Source: CTSoil-075 sp042610375
Lineage (GTDB): Bacteria > Bacillota > Negativicutes > DSM-13327
NCBI RefSeq assembly: GCF_042610375.1
Contig: NZ_JBGJZL010000007.1
Location: 62,001 to 126,000 of the forward strand
Reading direction: 5' to 3'
DNA: 64,000 nucleotides
In this document: piece by piece, positions 41,148 through 50,479 of the stretch
Layout: each line of letters opens with the position of its first letter
Position numbering within the stretch: position 1 is the stretch's first letter
The notes under the pieces: generated by a model
What the model saw: the letters and a program-made list of their open reading frames with translations, nothing else
Told to the model about the DNA's origin: nothing
Database searches by the model: none
Program-made: the position numbers and the translations under genes

Positions 41148-42131
41148 ATGAAAAACATAAATTGGGGTATTCTTTCAACAGGTACAATTGCCAAAAAGTT
41201 TGCAACAACCATTGCACAATTAGCAGATTGTGGAAATATCATTGCTATTGCATCACGTAACGAAGAAAGTGCAAAACAATTTGCAACTGATTATCATATT
41301 TCAAAAGCATATAGTACCTATAAGGAGTTAGCCCAAGATCCAGAGATTGATGTAGTCTATATTGGGACTCCTCATTCCTCCCATTATGAAAATGCAAAAT
41401 TATGTTTAGAAAATGGTAAAAATGTATTGTGCGAAAAATCATTCACTACGAATGCTGCACAAGCCAAGGAGCTGATACAGCTAGCAAGAGAAAAGAACCT
41501 TTTCATCATGGAGGCTTTTTGGACAAAGTTTTTACCTGCTTATCAAGAATTACATGAAATTATAAAAAGTGGTATCATTGGTAAGATCACTCATTTTAGA
41601 GCGCAATATGGATTTGCTCCACCGGGTGCAAGGTATATAAGAAAAATGGACCCACAACTAGCTGGTGGAGCACTTTTAGATATTGGAGTTTATACGATTG
41701 GTGTTGCGGCCATGATTTTAGGATATGATCCTAAGAACGTATATTCCAGCGGAATTATTGGCGAATATGGAACAGATCAATTTAATAACATTATGCTAGA
41801 ATATGAAGATGGTGTAACGGCAAATTTGATTGCAACGATTGGTTCTATTATTAACCAAGAGGCTATTATTTTTGGTACAAAAGGTCACCTAATACTACCT
41901 GAATTCTCTGCATTGCAAAGCTTTAAAGTCGTATTAGATGATGGTACTCAGTATGTTAAAGAGTTCCCTTTTATCGTAAATGGTTTTGAATATCAAATCA
42001 GAGAAACGGAAAAATGCTTGAGAGCTCAAGTTACAGAAAGTAATATTATGACGCATGAAAATACGATTGCGATTATGACTTTAATGGATAAAGTTCGTTC
42101 AGATTTGGGGCTCATTTTCCCTTGGGAATAA
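41148..42131 (+). CDS. Gfo/Idh/MocA-family NAD(P)-dependent oxidoreductase
   Basis: A 327-residue dehydrogenase. The Rossmann start is INWGILSTGTIAKKFATTIA, followed by the family motif NVLCEKSFTTNAAQAKEL, with the conserved Lys of EK. The C-terminal domain has MDPQLAGGALLDIGVYTIGV, containing the GGGxxxDxGxH-like signature, here with Tyr in place of His. Such enzymes act on sugars, inositol or trans-dihydrodiols; the nearest well-known relatives are dimeric dihydrodiol dehydrogenase-like proteins. It is a single-gene unit ended by a strong hairpin. The substrate is not known. Confidence 0.9.
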   Translation: MKNINWGILSTGTIAKKFATTIAQLADCGNIIAIASRNEESAKQFATDYHISKAYSTYKELAQDPEIDVVYIGTPHSSHYENAKLCLENGKNVLCEKSFTTNAAQAKELIQLAREKNLFIMEAFWTKFLPAYQELHEIIKSGIIGKITHFRAQYGFAPPGARYIRKMDPQLAGGALLDIGVYTIGVAAMILGYDPKNVYSSGIIGEYGTDQFNNIMLEYEDGVTANLIATIGSIINQEAIIFGTKGHLILPEFSALQSFKVVLDDGTQYVKEFPFIVNGFEYQIRETEKCLRAQVTESNIMTHENTIAIMTLMDKVRSDLGLIFPWE

Positions 42132-42161
42132 GAAAGTTTTGAGAATATCATTTCTCATAAT

Positions 42162-42210
42162 GGCAAAACTCCTACAAAAGTTTGAACAAAAATTTTGTAG
42201 GAGTTTTGTC
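42162..42210 (+). terminator. Terminator after the Gfo/Idh/MocA gene
   Basis: GGCAAAACTCCTACAAAA (42162-42179) pairs with TTTTGTAGGAGTTTTGTC (42193-42210) with a single G-T wobble at the outer end, followed by TTTT. Confidence 0.85.
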
Positions 42211-42248
42211 TTTTATATATAAATCATACCAAAATATCAGGAGGGACT

Positions 42249-44252
42249 ATGTTTCTAGATAAAATTTCAATTTTCAAATCCGCGACGAGCTTACGCTTAC
42301 GTCTTATTCTACTGTTGGTGCTGTTTGCATTATTACCTACTTGCGTTGTAGGTAGCGTTAATGCTTATCGGACGATTGGAGAAAAAAAAGCGGCCATTGT
42401 CCAAAATAATGTAGTAATCACCAGTCAATTAGTTAATCAAATTGAACGTCTTTTAGATGATTCTCGCGCTTCGTTGATAACAACAGCTACTGCTATTGGT
42501 GCATCCACTACGAATAATACACTCGATACTGCAGCCATTAAAACTGCAATCATAGAAATGAAAAAACAAAATCCACAATTTGAATTGATCATTGCTAATG
42601 ACAGCACGGGAATGCAGATTATCAGAACTTCAGGTGAATTAAAAAATCAAGCAGGTAAACCAAGCTTTGTAAATGCTATACAAGGAAATGTTTATTTTTC
42701 AGATGTTTATATTTCAGTATCAACCCAGGCGCCATGTGTTACTATATCGACTCCGATTAAAGATAAAGCCGGAATTGTGATTGGAACAATGTCAGCTGAT
42801 ATCAGTTTGAATGCCATTCAAGAGATTGCCAATAGCGCTAAAATCGGAAATACGGGATACATTGATATCGTTGATAAACAAGGTGTATTGATTGCTCATC
42901 CTGATAAAGAACGGGTTTTAAAAAAAGAGAGTGTTAAGGAACTTAGCTATATTAATAAGGTCTTGAGTGGTCAGTCGGGTAATATGACGGCTCTTAACAC
43001 TGATGGTATAGAGGCTCTAACCGTATTTGCTCCTATCTCTAAGTATAACTGGGGTATTGCTGCCTATATGCCCGTAAAAGAATTGCAAAGCACAATCATT
43101 TCATCCTTAATCATTACTGTATTACTCAGCTTGCTAGCCGTATTGTGCGCAGGAGTCACAGCGTTTTTTATTGGTAGAGGTATTGCAAAGCCTTTACAGC
43201 AACTTGCTCTCAATGCTGGGCAACTTGCAGAAGGTGATTTAACTGGAAAAATTACAGCACAAGGTGCTCTAGAAATCAATCAATTATCAGAAGCTCTTAC
43301 TAAGATGCAGATCAACTTCAAGCAGATTATCCAAAATATTGTTATTACTTCAGAACAGGTTGCTGCCTCCTCTGAAGAGTTAATGGCAGGTTCTGAGCAG
43401 TCATCACGCGCTGCCGATCAAGTAGCAAACTCTATTACCGTAGTAGCAACGGATACAGATAGGCAACTGGCCGCGACGAGTGAAGCTACTGTAATCGTGA
43501 GTCAAATGTCATCTAATATTAAGCAAATTGCTGAGCAGGCGAATATCGTTTCAGCGGCCTCAGATCAAACAGCTCATACTGCTAAAGATGGTGGCAAAGC
43601 AATCGATACTGCGATTGCACAAATGATCCATATTGAAAAAGCCGTTGTAAGCTCTGGCCAAGTTGTAGCCGTTCTTGGCGAACGTTCCAAAGAAATCGGT
43701 CAAATTATTGATACTATTGCTGGGATTGCTAGTCAGACAAATCTTCTAGCTTTAAATGCTGCGATCGAAGCCGCTCGTGCCGGCGAGCAAGGCCGTGGTT
43801 TTGCCGTGGTAGCTGAGGAAGTACGCAAATTAGCCGAACAATCCCAGAGCGCTGCAAAGCAGATTGCCACTTTGATTAGTGATATACAAATCGAAACAGC
43901 TAGAGCCGTTGAAGGGATGAATAATGGTACACAAGAAGTTCGGATCGGTACAGAAGTTGTCAATAATGCTGGTCAAGCTTTTCATAACATTACCATTTCA
44001 GTAGAGCAAATGTCTGGTCAAATTAGACAAATATCAGGTGCCATTCAGCAAATTGCTAGTGGCAGCCAAAAAATAGTTACAACTGTCCAAGATATTAATC
44101 GTATCGGTACAGATACTGCGTTAGAAACACAAACAGTATCTGCAGCGACTCAAGAGCAATCAGCTTCCATGGAAGAAATCGCTCATTCCAGTCAAGCATT
44201 GGCCCAAATGGCCGAAGAATTACAAAATGCTGTACATAAATTTAAAATGTAG
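42249..44252 (+). CDS. Methyl-accepting chemotaxis protein with dCache sensor domain
   Basis: A 667-residue receptor. Membrane segment 1 is LILLLVLFALLPTCVVG (about residues 19-35); a dCache_1 extracytoplasmic domain follows to about residue 280 (ISTPIKDKAGIVIGTMSADI and GYIDIVDKQGVLIAHPDKER are typical). Membrane segment 2 is ITVLLSLLAVLCAGVTAFFI, then HAMP (ALNAGQLAEGDLTGKI) and the signalling domain with IIDTIAGIASQTNLLALNAA. dCache domains commonly bind amino acids, amines or carboxylates outside the membrane. GGAGGG precedes the ATG. It is monocistronic. Confidence 0.95.
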   Translation: MFLDKISIFKSATSLRLRLILLLVLFALLPTCVVGSVNAYRTIGEKKAAIVQNNVVITSQLVNQIERLLDDSRASLITTATAIGASTTNNTLDTAAIKTAIIEMKKQNPQFELIIANDSTGMQIIRTSGELKNQAGKPSFVNAIQGNVYFSDVYISVSTQAPCVTISTPIKDKAGIVIGTMSADISLNAIQEIANSAKIGNTGYIDIVDKQGVLIAHPDKERVLKKESVKELSYINKVLSGQSGNMTALNTDGIEALTVFAPISKYNWGIAAYMPVKELQSTIISSLIITVLLSLLAVLCAGVTAFFIGRGIAKPLQQLALNAGQLAEGDLTGKITAQGALEINQLSEALTKMQINFKQIIQNIVITSEQVAASSEELMAGSEQSSRAADQVANSITVVATDTDRQLAATSEATVIVSQMSSNIKQIAEQANIVSAASDQTAHTAKDGGKAIDTAIAQMIHIEKAVVSSGQVVAVLGERSKEIGQIIDTIAGIASQTNLLALNAAIEAARAGEQGRGFAVVAEEVRKLAEQSQSAAKQIATLISDIQIETARAVEGMNNGTQEVRIGTEVVNNAGQAFHNITISVEQMSGQIRQISGAIQQIASGSQKIVTTVQDINRIGTDTALETQTVSAATQEQSASMEEIAHSSQALAQMAEELQNAVHKFKM

Positions 44253-44273
44253 CGATTCTATCGTCACTTTTTT

Positions 44274-44295
44274 GAGCCGTAAGGCTCTTTTTTTT
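44274..44295 (+). terminator. Terminator after the dCache chemoreceptor gene
   Basis: GAGCC (44274-44278), loop GTAA, GGCTC (44283-44287), then eight T residues. Confidence 0.9.
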
Positions 44296-44463
44296 ATGGA
44301 TTTACAAGGGCGAAGTATTATTTTGAAGAGGGGATTATAAATGGTAATTTTAATTGGAAACAGTATAAAGTAAACTCATCAATTCCTTTTTTTATGATTT
44401 TAGGCTATAATTATAATATTAATGATTTTGATATATGAAATATAAGTAAAAGGCGGCTATACA

Positions 44464-45342
44464 ATGAAAAAACCATTATTTATCGGCTCTGCAGTAGCTA
44501 TTGTAACTCCATTTACTGAAGAGGGTGTTGATTATCAAACATTAGAAAAGCTGATTGAGTTTCAAATTGAAGGTGGCTCAGATGCGATTGTGGTCTGTGG
44601 GACTACAGGAGAAGCTTCTACTATGCCAGATGATGAGCATATTGCTGTGATCAAGTTTGCAGTAGAAAAAATTAACAAACGTGTGCCAGTCATTGCTGGT
44701 ACTGGCAGTAATGATACTCGTCATGCTATCGAATTATCGAAAGCAGCGGAAGATGTTGGTGCAGACGCAATTTTATCAGTTACTCCATATTATAACAAAG
44801 CGACACAAAAAGGATTATATGGGCATTTTAAACTCATTGCTGACAATATTAAAATACCAATGATTCTTTATAACGTACCGAGTAGAACCAATTTAAACTT
44901 GAATCCTGATACAATAAAAGCATTATCTGAGATTGATAATATTGTTGGGATCAAAGAATGCAATCTTGGGCAAGTTGGCGATGTGGTAAATTTATGCGGT
45001 GAAGATTTTTCGATATACTCAGGTGATGACAATGCAATTTTACCTATGCTGTCACTAGGGAGTAAAGGAGTCATTTCCGTTATGGCTAATATCATCCCAC
45101 AAGATACCCATGACATGGTTTCGAATTTTTTTCAAGGTGATGTTAATGGTGCCATTAAGCTGCAGCTTCAGACGCTGAATCTGATTAAAGCATTATTTAG
45201 TGAGGTAAACCCTATTCCGATTAAGGCTGCTGTAAAGTTACTAGGTTTTCAAGCTGGTCAATGTCGTATGCCTTTAACTGAACTCAGTGACAATAATCTT
45301 GAACTTCTTCGTACTGAAATGAAAGCGTATGGATTGATCTAA
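44464..45342 (+). CDS. dapA: 4-hydroxy-tetrahydrodipicolinate synthase
   Basis: A 292-residue class I aldolase. The family signatures are VVCGTTGEASTMPDDEH, SVTPYYNKATQKGLYGHFK with the catalytic Tyr, MILYNVPSRTNLNL, and the Schiff-base Lys in IVGIKECNLG near residue 163. The Arg of NVPSR that binds pyruvate/product carboxylate is present, supporting a true DapA and not another NAL-family aldolase. It condenses pyruvate with aspartate semialdehyde toward diaminopimelate and lysine. It stands alone between terminators, away from other lysine genes. No lysine riboswitch could be seen upstream. Confidence 0.92.
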   Translation: MKKPLFIGSAVAIVTPFTEEGVDYQTLEKLIEFQIEGGSDAIVVCGTTGEASTMPDDEHIAVIKFAVEKINKRVPVIAGTGSNDTRHAIELSKAAEDVGADAILSVTPYYNKATQKGLYGHFKLIADNIKIPMILYNVPSRTNLNLNPDTIKALSEIDNIVGIKECNLGQVGDVVNLCGEDFSIYSGDDNAILPMLSLGSKGVISVMANIIPQDTHDMVSNFFQGDVNGAIKLQLQTLNLIKALFSEVNPIPIKAAVKLLGFQAGQCRMPLTELSDNNLELLRTEMKAYGLI

Positions 45343-45430
45343 TTAATCGAATCATCTCTTATACACTGTATGTGAGATCACTCTAGAAGAAATGTATCTT
45401 TAACATCATATATCACTCTTAATTCGAAAA

Positions 45431-45473
45431 AATAAGCTTGAACCTTTATCAAAGGGTTCAGGCTTATTTTTTT
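45431..45473 (+). terminator. Terminator after dapA
   Basis: AATAAGCTTGAACCTTT (45431-45447) pairs with AAAGGGTTCAGGCTTATT (from 45451) around a short loop, with one bulge and a wobble, followed by a T run to 45473. Confidence 0.88.
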
Positions 45474-45497
45474 GCTCTAAGTAGAAAGATAAAAAAA

Positions 45498-45526
45498 TTG
45501 ACAAACTTAATTTTATAACATATTAT
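45498..45526 (+). promoter_or_regulatory. Promoter of the marR-ATPase operon
   Basis: TTGACA (45498-45503), an exact 17-base spacer and TATTAT (45521-45526). Confidence 0.85.
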
Positions 45527-45528
45527 TA

Positions 45529-45543
45529 GTTTGAAGATCAAAC
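45529..45543. promoter_or_regulatory. MarR-type operator at the transcription start
   Basis: GTTTGA (45529-45534) and TCAAAC (45538-45543) are perfect arms around AGA, placed just after the -10 box, where a bound repressor would block initiation. Confidence 0.7.
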
Positions 45544-45587
45544 AATATTAAATTCAAATTATATGGATATCAAAGGAGATGCTGATA

Positions 45588-46007
45588 ATGGATTCTTTAG
45601 ATGAATTAACTCATGAATTATTTACTTTTTTTAATGGCTTTTCTTCTTGGGAAAACTCAGTCATTAAAACGAGTGATTTGACTGTTTCGGAAGCTCATGC
45701 CATTGAAATACTGGGTCAATATGGCCAAATGAATATGAAAAAACTTTCGCAGCATCTAGGGGTAACGACCGGTACGACTACCGTTACAGTTGATCGATTG
45801 GAAAAGAAAGAATATGCCAAACGAGGGGCGGTTAAGGAAGATCGACGCGTTCATTTAATTACGTTAACTGAAAAAGGTCAGCAAGCCTTCTCGGAACATC
45901 ATCAATATCATTACAATTTAACTGAGCAAATATCTTCAGTTCTCTCAAATGAAGAAAATGAACAATTACTAAAAATACTTAAAAAAATTAATGTGGAGGC
46001 GTTTTAG
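45588..46007 (+). CDS. MarR-family transcriptional regulator
   Basis: A 139-residue winged-helix repressor. The recognition region is MKKLSQHLGVTTGTTTVTVD and RLEKKEYAKRGAVKEDRRVH, followed by the wing and LITLTEKGQQAF. ATG 45588 is preferred because the ribosome binding site GGAG lies 11 bases before it; the ATG at 45579 is too close. It is followed two bases after its stop by the P-type ATPase gene, so it presumably regulates the pump and itself through the palindrome at 45529. No obvious metal-ligand cluster is visible. Confidence 0.92.
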   Translation: MDSLDELTHELFTFFNGFSSWENSVIKTSDLTVSEAHAIEILGQYGQMNMKKLSQHLGVTTGTTTVTVDRLEKKEYAKRGAVKEDRRVHLITLTEKGQQAFSEHHQYHYNLTEQISSVLSNEENEQLLKILKKINVEAF

Positions 46008-46009
46008 GT

Positions 46010-47917
46010 ATGGAAAGCCGGGGAAGTCATATCGAACAAACAGAGATAAATGACTGCGGTGGTCATGAAGGACATGGAGAAGGAAGTCATATACAAGACT
46101 ATCTTGTAATCGCCCTTACATCCTTTTTATTGCTTACTTATTGGTTTGAATGGTTACCGATGATCTTAGGGATAAATACGGCACTTATTGCAGCGGTCAT
46201 TGGTGGTTTACCCATCATAAAAGAAGCAGTGATTGCTATTTATAAACGTGGAGATACCAAAGTTGGCTTACTCGTTAGTATCGCAATAATTGCTTCAATT
46301 GCCATTGGAGAATATTTTGCAGCGGCTGAAGTGGCTTTGATTATGACCATCGGAGAAATGCTAGAACATGTTACTTTAGAAAAATCAAATACTGCATTGA
46401 AAAAACTTGCGGAGCTGGCTCCCTTAAAAGCCCGTATTATTGAGGATGGAAGGGAACGGGAAATTGCTGCTGAATTGGTCAAGTTAGGCGATCAATTACT
46501 AGTCAAGCCAGGAGAAAAGATTCCCGTGGATGGAATGGTGATAGGGGGTTATGCGACAGTTGATCAGGCGACGATCACAGGAGAGTCAATCCCAGTTGAA
46601 TGCCGTAATGGGGCTAATGTTTTTGGCGGCACGATCGTTACGATGGGAAGTATTGAAATTGTCGCAACAAAGGTTGGTCAAGATACGGCTTTAGGTCATA
46701 TCATTAAAATGGTTAAAGAAGCGCAAGCAAGTAAGGCTCCGAGTGCTAGAATTATTGACCGTTGGGCAAATTGGTTTGTACCCTTAAGCTTGTTAATTGC
46801 CGTACTTGTCTATTTAGTGACAGGCGATATTGTAAGAGGAGTCACTATTTTAATTGTATTTTGTCCATGTGCCATGTTACTAAGTACTCCCACTGCTGTA
46901 GCTGCTGCGATTGGGGCTGCTGCTCGCCGTGGGATTTTGATAAAAGGAGGGGAAATATTAGAAAAAATAGGTTCCTTAGATGCTATTTTATTTGATAAGA
47001 CTGGCACAATAACCTTAGGAAAGCCGTCCTTAAAGGATATTCGTTGTTACAATGGCTGGCAAAGAGATGAATTGTTGGCGATTGCAGCTGGTATAGAAAA
47101 AAGATCAGAGCATCACTTGGCAAAAGCCATTATTCAGGCCGCAGAAAAAGAGAATGTGTCTTTGGTTGAACCAACATACTGGGAACCTATCGTGGGGCAA
47201 GGCATAGTAGCCAAAAAAGATGATCATGATTTCTTATTAGGGAATCAATTATTAATCGAAAGTCAACATATCGCTCTCACGCAAGAACAACAAGAATATT
47301 CTATGGAAAATCAAAAAGCTGGTGGAACAGTTGTTTTTATTGCGGCTAATCGTGTGTTGATAGGGATTTTGACGATACAAGATCTCATACGCAAAGATTC
47401 TAAAGCTGCTATTGCATCATTAGTTGATGAAAAAATTAAAAAAATCGTATTGCTAACAGGAGATGGGGTAGCGGTAGGAAATGCGATTGGAGGGCAAGTT
47501 AATATTCCAATTATACATGGTGATTTATTACCGGCTGATAAAGTCGAATATGTTGAGACATATCAACGTTTAGGTTTTAAGGTCGCAATGATTGGAGATG
47601 GAATAAACGATGCTCCAGCTTTAGCTAAGGCCGATATTGGAATTGCCATGGGATATTCAGGAACCGATGTAGCTGTTGAGGCTGCCGATGTTGTTTTATT
47701 GTCAGATGACTTAAAAAAGATACCTGAAACCATACGAAAAAGTCGAAAGGCCATTCGTACAATTTGGCAAAATATTGCGGTTGCAAATATAATCAATTTT
47801 GCTGCGATTATTTTAGCCGCTTTAGGTTTATTGGGACCTGTGGCAGCAGCTATTGTACATAATGTTGGAGCGATTATTGTTGTATTGAACTCTGCACGTT
47901 TATTACGAACTGAATGA
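46010..47917 (+). CDS. Heavy-metal-translocating P-type ATPase (P1B), metal uncertain
   Basis: A 635-residue P1B ATPase without an N-terminal HMA domain; the N-terminus is instead short and His-rich (CGGHEGHGEGSHIQ). Core motifs are TGES in TITGESIPVE, CPC in VFCPCAMLLSTPTAV near residue 286, DKTGT near 328, and GDGINDAPALAKADIGIAMG. Two points are unusual. The nucleotide-binding motif reads SEHHLAKAI where SEHPLA is usual, and the last membrane helix has AAAIVHNVGAIIVVLNSARL with His-Asn at the position where ZntA/CadA proteins have an essential Asp. Zn, Cd, Mn or Co are therefore all possible substrates. It is in an operon with the MarR regulator. Confidence 0.9.
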   Translation: MESRGSHIEQTEINDCGGHEGHGEGSHIQDYLVIALTSFLLLTYWFEWLPMILGINTALIAAVIGGLPIIKEAVIAIYKRGDTKVGLLVSIAIIASIAIGEYFAAAEVALIMTIGEMLEHVTLEKSNTALKKLAELAPLKARIIEDGREREIAAELVKLGDQLLVKPGEKIPVDGMVIGGYATVDQATITGESIPVECRNGANVFGGTIVTMGSIEIVATKVGQDTALGHIIKMVKEAQASKAPSARIIDRWANWFVPLSLLIAVLVYLVTGDIVRGVTILIVFCPCAMLLSTPTAVAAAIGAAARRGILIKGGEILEKIGSLDAILFDKTGTITLGKPSLKDIRCYNGWQRDELLAIAAGIEKRSEHHLAKAIIQAAEKENVSLVEPTYWEPIVGQGIVAKKDDHDFLLGNQLLIESQHIALTQEQQEYSMENQKAGGTVVFIAANRVLIGILTIQDLIRKDSKAAIASLVDEKIKKIVLLTGDGVAVGNAIGGQVNIPIIHGDLLPADKVEYVETYQRLGFKVAMIGDGINDAPALAKADIGIAMGYSGTDVAVEAADVVLLSDDLKKIPETIRKSRKAIRTIWQNIAVANIINFAAIILAALGLLGPVAAAIVHNVGAIIVVLNSARLLRTE

Positions 47918-47931
47918 TATCTGATAAAATA

Positions 47932-47982
47932 AAGAAAACTCATGTAAGGATTCTCGTAAGAATTCCTACATGAGCTTTTCTT
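47932..47982. terminator. Bidirectional terminator between the ATPase and patB genes
   Basis: A long imperfect stem from AAGAAAACTCATGTA (47932-47946) to TACATGAGCTTTTCTT (ending 47982) with a CGTA loop. The right arm reaches the stop codon of the minus-strand patB gene. Confidence 0.8.
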
Positions 47983-49174
47983 ATTTAAAAGTGGATGAGC
48001 GGACTCTTTTTTCGATCGCATTTTTCCAGCGCGTTAGGGCTTCTGCGATGATGCTACGCGGACAAGCTGCATTTAAGCGCATGTAACCTTCATAGGCATC
48101 ACCAAACCAAAAACCGTCATCCAAGGCAATTCCTACTTCATCAATCATAAAGGAGTGAAGTTCATCCTTATTCATTCCTAAATCTCGGCAATCAATCCAT
48201 AATAGATAGGTACCTTCAGGAAAATTAGGTTGAATCTGTGGGATATTTTTTTGGCAGTAGTCTTGAATAAAAGTAAAGTTACCTTCAATATACTCCTTTA
48301 CTTGCTCAAGCCATTCCTCTCCGTAGCGATAAGCGGCTTCCGTTGCCACGACGCTAAAACAATTATTTCTTCTGATATCTAGATCTCCAAGTATCTGGTC
48401 AAACTTATTTCGATCTTCTTCATTAGGGAAAATGGTAATTGATGCTTGTAGACCTGCTAAATTAAAGGTTTTACTAGGGGCAATGCACGTAAAGGTATTC
48501 TTTGCGAATTCTTCAGAAAGCATGGAGAAAGGGACATGTTTATGTCCAGAGAAGACTAAGTCACCATGAATTTCATCGGCAATGACACGAATGCCATGAG
48601 CTAGGCAAATATTTCCCAAACGGAGGAGTTCTTCTTTTTTCCATACTCGTCCGATTGGATTATGAGGACTGCATAAAATAAGGAATTTAGCACCTTTTTT
48701 CGCAACTTCTTCTAAATGATCATAATCCATTTCATAGTGTCCGTTCACTAGTTTTAAAGGATTTTCTACTAATGTTCGCCCATTGCTTTTAACCACATCA
48801 AAAAAAGGATAATAGACTGGGGACTGAATAATAATACGATCGCCAGGTTGTGTAAAGTATTGGATCATCATGCTCAAGAAAGGGACAACTCCTGGACAAT
48901 GAAGCATTAATTTAGTATCTGTTGTCCAACCATGTTGTTTAGTAAGCCATTCTTGGATAGATTGAAAGTAAGAATCAGGTCTAGAGGTATAACCAAAAAT
49001 TCCTTGTTCTGCACGTTTTTGAATCGCTTCTGTAATTGGCTGCGCTACTTTAAAATCCATATCTGCTACCCATAACGGGATAAGGTCATCGCGGCCAAAT
49101 TTTTTACCAACCTCATCATACTTGGCAGCAAAGTTCTTAGTTCTGTCGAGTACAGCATCAAAATCATATTTCAT
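47981..49174 (-). CDS. patB: MalY/PatB-type PLP-dependent C-S lyase (cystathionine beta-lyase-like)
   Basis: A 397-residue fold-type I aminotransferase-like enzyme. Characteristic residues: LIPLWVADMDFKVAQPITEA at the N-terminus, FGYTSRPDSYFQSIQEWL, Asn in LCSPHNPIGRVWKKEELLRL, and the PLP lysine in CIAPSKTFNLAGLQ near residue 234; Arg near the C-terminus in GYMRLNAACPRSII. PatB/MalY enzymes cleave C-S bonds of cystathionine or cysteine conjugates. It is a single-gene unit with the MFS gene upstream in the same direction after a terminator. No S-box riboswitch is visible. Confidence 0.92.
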   Translation of the reverse strand: MKYDFDAVLDRTKNFAAKYDEVGKKFGRDDLIPLWVADMDFKVAQPITEAIQKRAEQGIFGYTSRPDSYFQSIQEWLTKQHGWTTDTKLMLHCPGVVPFLSMMIQYFTQPGDRIIIQSPVYYPFFDVVKSNGRTLVENPLKLVNGHYEMDYDHLEEVAKKGAKFLILCSPHNPIGRVWKKEELLRLGNICLAHGIRVIADEIHGDLVFSGHKHVPFSMLSEEFAKNTFTCIAPSKTFNLAGLQASITIFPNEEDRNKFDQILGDLDIRRNNCFSVVATEAAYRYGEEWLEQVKEYIEGNFTFIQDYCQKNIPQIQPNFPEGTYLLWIDCRDLGMNKDELHSFMIDEVGIALDDGFWFGDAYEGYMRLNAACPRSIIAEALTRWKNAIEKRVRSSTFK

Positions 49175-49275
49175 ACTTAAATTACCACCTAACTTATCAA
49201 TGTATTATTCATTATTCTTCGTAATTCCTATAATTCCTTTTGCAGATGGTGAAGAAAAGATTCTCTACAAGTAAA

Positions 49276-49312
49276 ACAGCCTGTCCCCTTTTAAATAAAG
49301 CGGACAGGCTGT
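49276..49312 (-). terminator. Terminator of the merR-MFS operon
   Basis: ACAGCCTGTCC (49276-49286) and GGACAGGCTGT (49302-49312) are perfect arms; on the minus strand the stem is followed by TTTTAC. It separates the MFS gene from patB. Confidence 0.8.
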
Positions 49313-49324
49313 CTAACGTATGGA

Positions 49325-50479
49325 TTAAACTTCTTCGTCCGCGAGGACGGCACTCGTTGTACCTTTTATAAAAGGCAAAAGACCGATGACTACGAGGGAA
49401 CATGAAATTAAATAAGGGTATGTAGCACCAATATGTTCTGAGATGAGTCCAGAGGCAATTGGTGCAATGCCGGCACCTAACCAACGTACTAAATTATAGG
49501 CACTTGAAGTAATTCCCCTTTCATAGGGGGAAATTTCCATTACATAGGTGGTAAATAAAGCATTCGTTAACCCACAAACCAAACCAGATAAGATAATAAG
49601 AAGTAAGCGGATGATATGATGATCGACTAGAAAAATAGCAAGAAGAATAAGGGCAAAAGCCAATAGGCTAGCAGTTAATGCAATCTTTGGCTGTATTTGA
49701 CTTTCTAATTGATGTGCAAGTTTAGCTGAACCATAGGCTAACATTAATCCCCAGCCAAAGAAAACATAACCCAATTCGATAGCTGATAAATTAAGTAACA
49801 GTGGCGAGTAGGCTAGTACTGTGAAAAATCCGAAAAAATATAACATGGCAGATAAAGCAACAGTTAAAAAGGGCATATATTGTATTAATTCTACCAATTC
49901 ACTGAGGCCGTGACTCTTTCTGTGAAGTTGTTTTGGCTGTTGAATGAAAAAAGCAGCTAATAAAAAGGCGATAAAGACTAAAATACTAGTCGTTGCAAAT
50001 GGATACCGCCAGTTTATTTGACCTAGAAATCCACCAACTAATGGACCTGTTGCTAAACCGAGGCCAATTGCTGTCTCGAAAGCTCCTACGCCAGCACTCA
50101 CATCGGGTGCCATGGAAATAAGTAACGTAATAGCAGTAGCAAAAAACATAGCATTACCTAACCCCCAAATGGATCGAAAGATTGAGAGTTGGGGGATTGT
50201 GTTGGAAAAAGCACATAACATAGCCGATATTGCTACCACAAATAATCCTACAACCATTACTTTTTTTTCGCCAAAGCGGTTTGAAGCCATTCCAGCTGGA
50301 ATCATAATAAACGCCATTGTGAAAATATAAGCTGAGAAAAGCATTTCTACTTCCCAATGTTTAGCTCCTATTTGTTTGGCGATTACAGGAAGGATTGGAT
50401 CGACAACTCCCATTCCCATAAATGCAAGAAAAGCAGCGAATACGGTGATATACATTGATTTTTTATCATTCTTGACCAT
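49325..50479 (-). CDS. MFS drug-type exporter
   Basis: A 384-residue transporter with about twelve hydrophobic segments. The N-terminal helix AAFLAFMGMGVVDPILPVIA and the loop IPAGMASNRFGEKKVMVVGL, with motif A-like residues, are typical of DHA1 drug exporters; VGAFETAIGLGLATGPLVGG resembles motif C of antiporters. The ATG lies inside the end of the merR gene with a GAGGTG site, and overlaps it by 14 bases, so translation is coupled. The pair resembles the YfmP/YfmO arrangement in Bacillus. It probably exports a drug or toxic metabolite sensed by the MerR protein. Confidence 0.9.
   Translation of the reverse strand: MVKNDKKSMYITVFAAFLAFMGMGVVDPILPVIAKQIGAKHWEVEMLFSAYIFTMAFIMIPAGMASNRFGEKKVMVVGLFVVAISAMLCAFSNTIPQLSIFRSIWGLGNAMFFATAITLLISMAPDVSAGVGAFETAIGLGLATGPLVGGFLGQINWRYPFATTSILVFIAFLLAAFFIQQPKQLHRKSHGLSELVELIQYMPFLTVALSAMLYFFGFFTVLAYSPLLLNLSAIELGYVFFGWGLMLAYGSAKLAHQLESQIQPKIALTASLLAFALILLAIFLVDHHIIRLLLIILSGLVCGLTNALFTTYVMEISPYERGITSSAYNLVRWLGAGIAPIASGLISEHIGATYPYLISCSLVVIGLLPFIKGTTSAVLADEEV

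Noticed and set aside
44341..44373. Ten-codon frame MVILIGNSIK upstream of dapA with a GAGGGG site
   Set aside because: It could be a leader peptide, but there is no attenuator hairpin between it and dapA, and no run of regulatory codons.
44297..44463. Lysine riboswitch before dapA
   Set aside because: The 167-base gap is too short and AT-rich and shows none of the L-box motifs.
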